NCBI GenBank assembly: GCA_964385695.1
Contig: CAYLQA010000039.1
Span: 1 to 34,572 of the forward strand
Origin: CAYLQA01 sp964385695
Lineage (GTDB): Bacteria > Desulfobacterota > Desulfobulbia > Desulfobulbales > Desulfurivibrionaceae
Length of the DNA: 34,572 nt
Reading direction: 5' to 3'
A model generated the notes under the pieces. That model had not been told where the DNA came from. It was given only the letters and a program-made list of their open reading frames with translations, and searched no databases. Made by a program: the position numbers and the translations under genes. How positions within the stretch are numbered: position 1 is the first letter of the stretch; each line of letters opens with the position of its first letter. Shown one piece after another: positions 31,158-34,572 of this stretch.

Positions 31158-31343
31158 TTATCCCATCCGGGCCTGTTTCTTGCGAAAATCCAGGTGCTGC
31201 TGAAATTGCTCAAGGGTCTTCTCGTAGCATTCAGGGCAGAAGCCGTGGGAGAGACGAGTAGGCGAGACAATGCACTCGGACATTGATGCCTGCCAGTCGT
31301 TTTTGATCTTCACCTTTTGACATACACAGCAGATCGTGCGCAT
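31158..31343 (-). CDS. Small Cys4 zinc-binding protein
   Basis: A 61-residue protein with CCVC at residues 5-8 and CPEC at 36-39, likely to bind one zinc, joined by a loop with KIKNDW and a SHGFCPEC segment. Small proteins with this CxxC, NDW, SHG(I/F)CPEC layout are widespread in deltaproteobacteria, often unannotated; their function is unknown. The ATG follows GAGGGGGAATC, a good ribosome binding site. It lies 75 nt downstream of dnaA on the same strand and could be cotranscribed. Confidence 0.8.
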   Translation of the reverse strand: MRTICCVCQKVKIKNDWQASMSECIVSPTRLSHGFCPECYEKTLEQFQQHLDFRKKQARMG

Positions 31344-31418
31344 GATTCCCCCTCATAGTCGCACTTGTCTCTACTTGACACAACGTAGAACCTATGCGGG
31401 CCGTTCCCGCTTAGTCCT

Positions 31419-32762
31419 TTACAGATATTCTTTTTTCAGGCGACCCGTGAGATGCTCGACCTGCCCACGGATGCTGCCGTTTCTGGTAATCGCTTCATTG
31501 ATCACCCGGATGGAATGTACCACCGTTGAATGATCTCGGTTAAAGGCCTTGCCGATCTCGGAAAGGGCCTGTTCCGTCAGTTTACGGGCCAGGTACATGG
31601 AAACCTGACGCGGAAAGGCTACGATCTTTTTGCGGGACTTGGACTGCAGGTCGCCCACGGAGACATTAAACTGCTCAGCGACAAAGTCGCGAATAACATT
31701 AACGGACAATGCGGCATGTTGGCCGATGATGTTGGCAATGACCTCTTTGACCATATCAAGATCCGGCTCGGCCTTGAGCAAACTCACCTTGGCCCTGAGG
31801 CCCACCATGGCGCTCTCTACCCGGCGGATATCGCCCTTGAGGGTATCGACCAGGTAACAGATGATCTCATCGGACAGAGGCAGTTTATTGTTCTTTGCCT
31901 TGCGCTCGATAATCAAACGCCGGGTCCGCATATCCGGCGGATTAATAGTGGTGATCAGCCCGGAAGAAAGACGGGAGCGAACCCCGTCCTCGATATTGGG
32001 GATACTTCTCGGTGCTACCGAACCGGTAAAAATCATCTTTTTGCCGGTATCCATCAATACGTCAAGGGCCTCTGCCAGCTCGGTCTGGGTTTTGGTCCGC
32101 CCGGACAGGGATTGCACATCCTCCATGAGCAGGACATCGCACTGGCTTTGGTATTTATCCTTAAACTGCTCCATGGAATTGTTTTTGATATGACGAACCA
32201 TCTCAGCGGTCAGCTGTTGGGAGGTCACATAGCGGAGCCTGGTAGCCGGTGAATGATTGAGAATCTGATGCGCCACGGCATGGGTCAGATGGCTCTTGCC
32301 AAGACCGGTGCCTGCTTCAATAAAAAGACAGGGCCCCATGGCCTCGCTGCCGGCTGCAATAGCCTCACAGGCGGAGTGGGCCATAACGTTGGACTCGCCC
32401 ACCATGAACTCATCAAAGGTATAGCGCGGATGCAGGGTACGCACCGTGGAACGCCGCTCCTGCATGTTGGGCAGACGAAGCTGCTCCTGCTGCTTGTCTA
32501 AAAGCGGCAGCTTCAAAGGCTCTGCACTCTTATCCTGCTCGCTGAGACGAACAGCAAGCCCCTCATGTCCCAATTTTTTCCCAGCAGCCTCAAGGTGTAC
32601 AAGAAAGTTATCACGTACCCATGAACAGAAGTAACGATCAGGTCCGGCCAGCTCAAGAACCTCTTCGTCTTCCCGCAGACATTTGAGAGGTTCGATCCAG
32701 AGAGCATAATCGCTGACGGACACCTTGTCGGCTACAATTGCCTTAATACTCTGCCAAAGCAT
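31419..32762 (-). CDS. dnaA: Chromosomal replication initiator DnaA, divergent
   Basis: AAA+ initiator that melts oriC. In the 447 residues: domain I (about 1-75), a short linker, and the AAA+ core beginning YTFDEFMVGESN. The Walker A is AGTGLGKSHL. Walker B is VLLMEDVQSL, where the usual Asp-Asp is Glu-Asp. The sensor-1 strand is IFTGSVAP instead of TSD-type, and the arginine finger is kept in RSRLSSGL. Domain IV has PRQVSMYLARKL and the DNA-binding signature as AFNRDHSTVVHSI, one residue shorter than the common FGGRDHTTV. GAAGGGGA precedes the ATG. It is not next to dnaN or gyrB here. Confidence 0.88.
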   Translation of the reverse strand: MLWQSIKAIVADKVSVSDYALWIEPLKCLREDEEVLELAGPDRYFCSWVRDNFLVHLEAAGKKLGHEGLAVRLSEQDKSAEPLKLPLLDKQQEQLRLPNMQERRSTVRTLHPRYTFDEFMVGESNVMAHSACEAIAAGSEAMGPCLFIEAGTGLGKSHLTHAVAHQILNHSPATRLRYVTSQQLTAEMVRHIKNNSMEQFKDKYQSQCDVLLMEDVQSLSGRTKTQTELAEALDVLMDTGKKMIFTGSVAPRSIPNIEDGVRSRLSSGLITTINPPDMRTRRLIIERKAKNNKLPLSDEIICYLVDTLKGDIRRVESAMVGLRAKVSLLKAEPDLDMVKEVIANIIGQHAALSVNVIRDFVAEQFNVSVGDLQSKSRKKIVAFPRQVSMYLARKLTEQALSEIGKAFNRDHSTVVHSIRVINEAITRNGSIRGQVEHLTGRLKKEYL

Positions 32763-32878
32763 TTTTCCCCTTCAGATTCCCTATAGATACAGCATGACTT
32801 AAAGTGATTTAAGAACGTTTAGAAAAAGTATGCTGATTTTTTTAAAGAAAACTCTGAATACTGTCAAAACCGTTTTCT

Positions 32879-32891
32879 AATGATTTTCATA
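32879..32891. repeat. Direct repeat with internal dyad, copy 1
   Basis: AATGATTTTCATA, containing the dyad ATGA-TTT-TCAT. An identical copy lies 160 bp to the right. It is followed by AAGAAC. Possibly a binding site controlling dnaA. Confidence 0.6.
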
Positions 32892-33038
32892 AAGAACCCC
32901 ATTGAGTTTTCAACACCTTCCTTCCCCCTGTCTTTCCGCACTAAACCTGGCTTCATCCCCTAACCACGCGAAAAACCGCCACTTTCACTTTTCATCTCAA
33001 AACACGCAATATTCCGTACTTTTACAGATCTCTGACAA

Positions 33039-33051
33039 AATGATTTTCATA
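33039..33051. repeat. Direct repeat with internal dyad, copy 2
   Basis: Second identical copy of AATGATTTTCATA, 160 bp (about 15 helical turns) from the first, again followed shortly by AAGAAC. The two copies would face the same side of the helix, as sites used for DNA looping do. Confidence 0.6.
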
Positions 33052-33210
33052 TTTCATTAAGAACTAAAACTCTGCGTTTACTCCTCATACCTCGCATATT
33101 CTCGCAAATCCTTTTTTTTTCTCCCTTGCAAGCTCGTATTTATTCCCTCTAAAATTCCATCGCCCCGAAGTTACGATATTTTCCTTGCCCCATATTTTTT
33201 TTGGGTTAGA

Positions 33211-33237
33211 ATAACACAAATTTTTTTTTGGTGTTAC
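33211..33237. promoter_or_regulatory. Candidate NikR site before nikR
   Basis: Half-sites ATAACAC (33211-33217) and GTGTTAC (33231-33237), separated by 13 bp. NikR sites described for Desulfovibrio-type bacteria use GTGTTAC and GTAACAC half-sites 13-14 bp apart. Half-sites and spacing fit, though the relative orientation here is reversed from my recollection of the consensus. The right half-site ends 2 nt before the nikR ATG, so binding would block the gene. Confidence 0.5.
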
Positions 33238-33239
33238 GC

Positions 33240-33650
33240 ATGCTCAAGCGATTTTCCATATCATTAGAAGACGACCTGCTGAAGGATTTTGATACCTTTA
33301 TTCAGCGGCGCAGTTACAGCAACCGTTCCGAGGCGATCCGGGATCTTATCCGCAAATCCTTTGTCCGTGAGGAGTGGGAAGCGGATCGCGAAGTGATGGG
33401 GGTTATCTCCCTGGTCTACGACCACCACCAACCGCAACTCCAGGAACGCATTACCGAGTTGCAGCATGACTTTCACAAGCAGATCACCTCGACCACCCAT
33501 GTGCACATGGACCACCATCACTGCCTGGAGGTTATTATCGTTCGCGGAAAGGCCAAAAAGGTGCAGGAGTTGTCCGAGCGGCTTATTGCCTTGCGGGGGG
33601 TGAAGGATGGGAACCTTGCCATGAGCAGTACCGGCGGGCAATTGCATTAG
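33240..33650 (+). CDS. nikR: Nickel-responsive regulator NikR
   Basis: Ribbon-helix-helix repressor that binds Ni(II) through a C-terminal ACT-like domain and controls nickel uptake. The DNA-binding strand-helix-helix is at residues 1-45 (LKRFSISLEDDLLKDFD, SNRSEAIRDLIR). Counting from the ATG at 33240, the four Ni ligands fall at His76, His87, His89 and Cys95 (THVHMDHHHC), exactly the E. coli numbering, which supports this start over an upstream TTG. 136 residues is typical. nikK follows on the same strand, and candidate sites lie before both genes. Confidence 0.96.
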   Translation: MLKRFSISLEDDLLKDFDTFIQRRSYSNRSEAIRDLIRKSFVREEWEADREVMGVISLVYDHHQPQLQERITELQHDFHKQITSTTHVHMDHHHCLEVIIVRGKAKKVQELSERLIALRGVKDGNLAMSSTGGQLH

Positions 33651-33686
33651 CGTTAGCGTAGCGGCGTACTATTTTTTTGCCGCCCG

Positions 33687-33713
33687 GTAACACTTTTTCA
33701 AGATTCATAACAC
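33687..33713. promoter_or_regulatory. Candidate NikR half-sites before nikK
   Basis: GTAACAC (33687-33693) and ATAACAC (33707-33713), again 13 bp apart but as direct repeats, just before the nikK ribosome binding site. Sharing both the half-site and the 13-bp spacing with the nikR upstream region suggests control by NikR. Confidence 0.4.
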
Positions 33714-33731
33714 AAAGGAGACAGACAACAC

Positions 33732-34520
33732 ATGCATCTTCATATCAAACATCTTTTTTTCAGCGCCTTGCTCGTAGCTCATATGGCCACACCTGTGTGG
33801 GGACATTTCCAAACCCTGATCCCCAGCACGGATATTGTTGACAACGCAACGGGCAACACCCTTCGTTTTGACATCATCTTTACCCATCCCATGGAATGGG
33901 GACCGATTATGCATATGGAGCCTCCCCAGCAATTCCAGCTGCATGTAAACGGTAAAACAACAAACCTCCTTGGCCTACTCAGCCCGCAAAACAACCTTGG
34001 CAAGACCTCCTTTACGGCCAATTACCGGATAAAGCAGCCAGGAGACCATATCTTCTCCCTGACCCCGCACCCTTATTGGGAACCGGCTGAGGAGAAAATG
34101 ATCATTCATTACACCAAGGTGGTGGTGGACGGCTACGGTGCGGAAGACGGCTGGGATGCTTCGGCAGGGCTGCCGGTGGAAATCGAGCCCCTTGTTCGCC
34201 CCTATGGGCTCTGGACCGGAAATCAGTTTCGGGGTATTGTCAAAAAAAACGGTCAGCCCGTGCCCTTTGCCGTCATTGAGGTGGAGTACTACAACCGGAA
34301 AAAAGCGGTCAAGATTCCGGCTGACTCCTACGTGACCCAAGTCATCAAGGCCGACGGACAGGGTGTTTTCTCCTACGTGATGCCCAAGGCGGGCTGGTGG
34401 AGCTTTGCCGCCCTCCTTGACGGGGATAAAAAAATGGCAAATCCCCAAGGGAAACCTGTGGATGTGGAGCTGGGCGGCCTGATCTGGGTCAGAACGAGAG
34501 ATATGAAGAGTAACGAGTAA
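33732..34520 (+). CDS. nikK: Periplasmic DUF4198 protein, NikK-like nickel transport component
   Basis: A 262-residue exported protein of the DUF4198 family, members of which (NikK) are extra periplasmic parts of nickel/cobalt ECF transporters. A signal peptide is evident (residues 1-24, ending ATPVWG), leaving His-Phe at the mature N-terminus, a feature common in this family and possibly a metal ligand. Beta-rich segments such as GPIMHMEPPQQFQLHVNGK, and FRGIVKKNGQPVPFAVIEVEYY (carboxypeptidase-regulatory-like), follow. AAGGAG lies 11 nt upstream of the ATG. It is next to nikR, and the core transporter genes would be expected beyond the right edge. The last codons and stop are part of a heptamer array. 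Confidence 0.8.
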   Translation: MHLHIKHLFFSALLVAHMATPVWGHFQTLIPSTDIVDNATGNTLRFDIIFTHPMEWGPIMHMEPPQQFQLHVNGKTTNLLGLLSPQNNLGKTSFTANYRIKQPGDHIFSLTPHPYWEPAEEKMIIHYTKVVVDGYGAEDGWDASAGLPVEIEPLVRPYGLWTGNQFRGIVKKNGQPVPFAVIEVEYYNRKKAVKIPADSYVTQVIKADGQGVFSYVMPKAGWWSFAALLDGDKKMANPQGKPVDVELGGLIWVRTRDMKSNE

Positions 34521-34572
34521 CGAATAACGAATAACGAATAACGAATAACGAATAACGAATAACGAATAACGA
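34509..34572 (+). repeat. Heptanucleotide tandem array at the window end
   Basis: Two AGTAACG units followed by seven AATAACG units, running into the window edge, so the true length is unknown. The first units encode the last residues of nikK and its TAA stop. The unit is related to the inverted GAGTAAC series before rnpB. Confidence 0.97.

Larger units (their letters stand above)
32763..33239. promoter_or_regulatory. AT-rich divergent spacer between dnaA and nikR
   Basis: About 475 bp without a gene, with long T runs. I looked for an origin: only one loose DnaA-box match (TTTTCAACA, 32908-32916) is present, so oriC is not supported. It contains two copies of a 13-bp repeat listed separately, three AAGAAC motifs (near 32811, 32892 and 33058), and the NikR-like half-sites at its right end. 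Confidence 0.5.

Noticed and set aside
32763..33239. Chromosomal origin oriC next to dnaA
   Set aside because: Only one loose DnaA-box match (two mismatches) was found and no cluster; GC skew cannot be judged from this window.

Overview
The window is chromosomal DNA of moderate GC content from an anaerobic, motile, Gram-negative bacterium, most likely a sulfate- or sulfur-metabolising member of the Desulfobacterota (Desulfobulbaceae-like). The pointers are a short assimilatory-type siroheme sulfite reductase of the kind known from sulfate reducers, an NikR/NikK nickel module, a CXXCH-type sensor diguanylate cyclase, a fused IspDF and a class A RNase P RNA. Placement below the phylum is inference from gene content, not from a search.

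Layout. 1-950 holds no gene I can support, apart from a 22-nt scrap of a tRNA-Leu 3' end. 953-5403 is a minus-strand operon from a good sigma70 promoter: gap, rimI, pgk, tpiA, secG, tRNA-Leu(GAG), terminator. rmuC (minus) and a very large flagellin (plus) diverge from an AT-rich spacer at about 6800. Then come the small sulfite reductase, a CAU tRNA, and nif3 / zinc-ribbon protein / rnhA / RNase P RNA / ispDF on the plus strand. A haem-motif diguanylate cyclase and thpR lie on the minus strand; aroD-aroE-aroA overlap on the plus strand and converge with a 1081-residue GGDEF-EAL protein that lies downstream of pgi. A J-domain protein, an M48-TPR membrane protease and cobO follow on the plus strand, then a flavodoxin-like protein (minus), a phosphoesterase and protoporphyrinogen oxidase (plus), a small Cys4 protein and dnaA (minus), and finally nikR and nikK (plus), which run to the window edge.

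Most genes are housekeeping: lower glycolysis, shikimate pathway, isoprenoid precursors, cobalamin and haem steps, replication start, RNA processing. Two c-di-GMP enzymes, the flagellin, and a J-domain protein whose C-terminus resembles GspE/MshEN-type repeats suggest a signalling and motility layer.

The least ordinary material is not in the enzymes. A palindromic element of about 29 bp occurs inside the P19 region of RNase P RNA and, 28/29 identical, immediately before cobO, where it supplies the ribosome binding site; a third, weaker copy lies before aroD. Heptanucleotide tandem arrays begin at the stop codon of rnhA and overlap the last codons of nikK. The flagellin carries a hexad-patterned, solenoid-like insert containing an internal duplication spaced exactly 164 residues.
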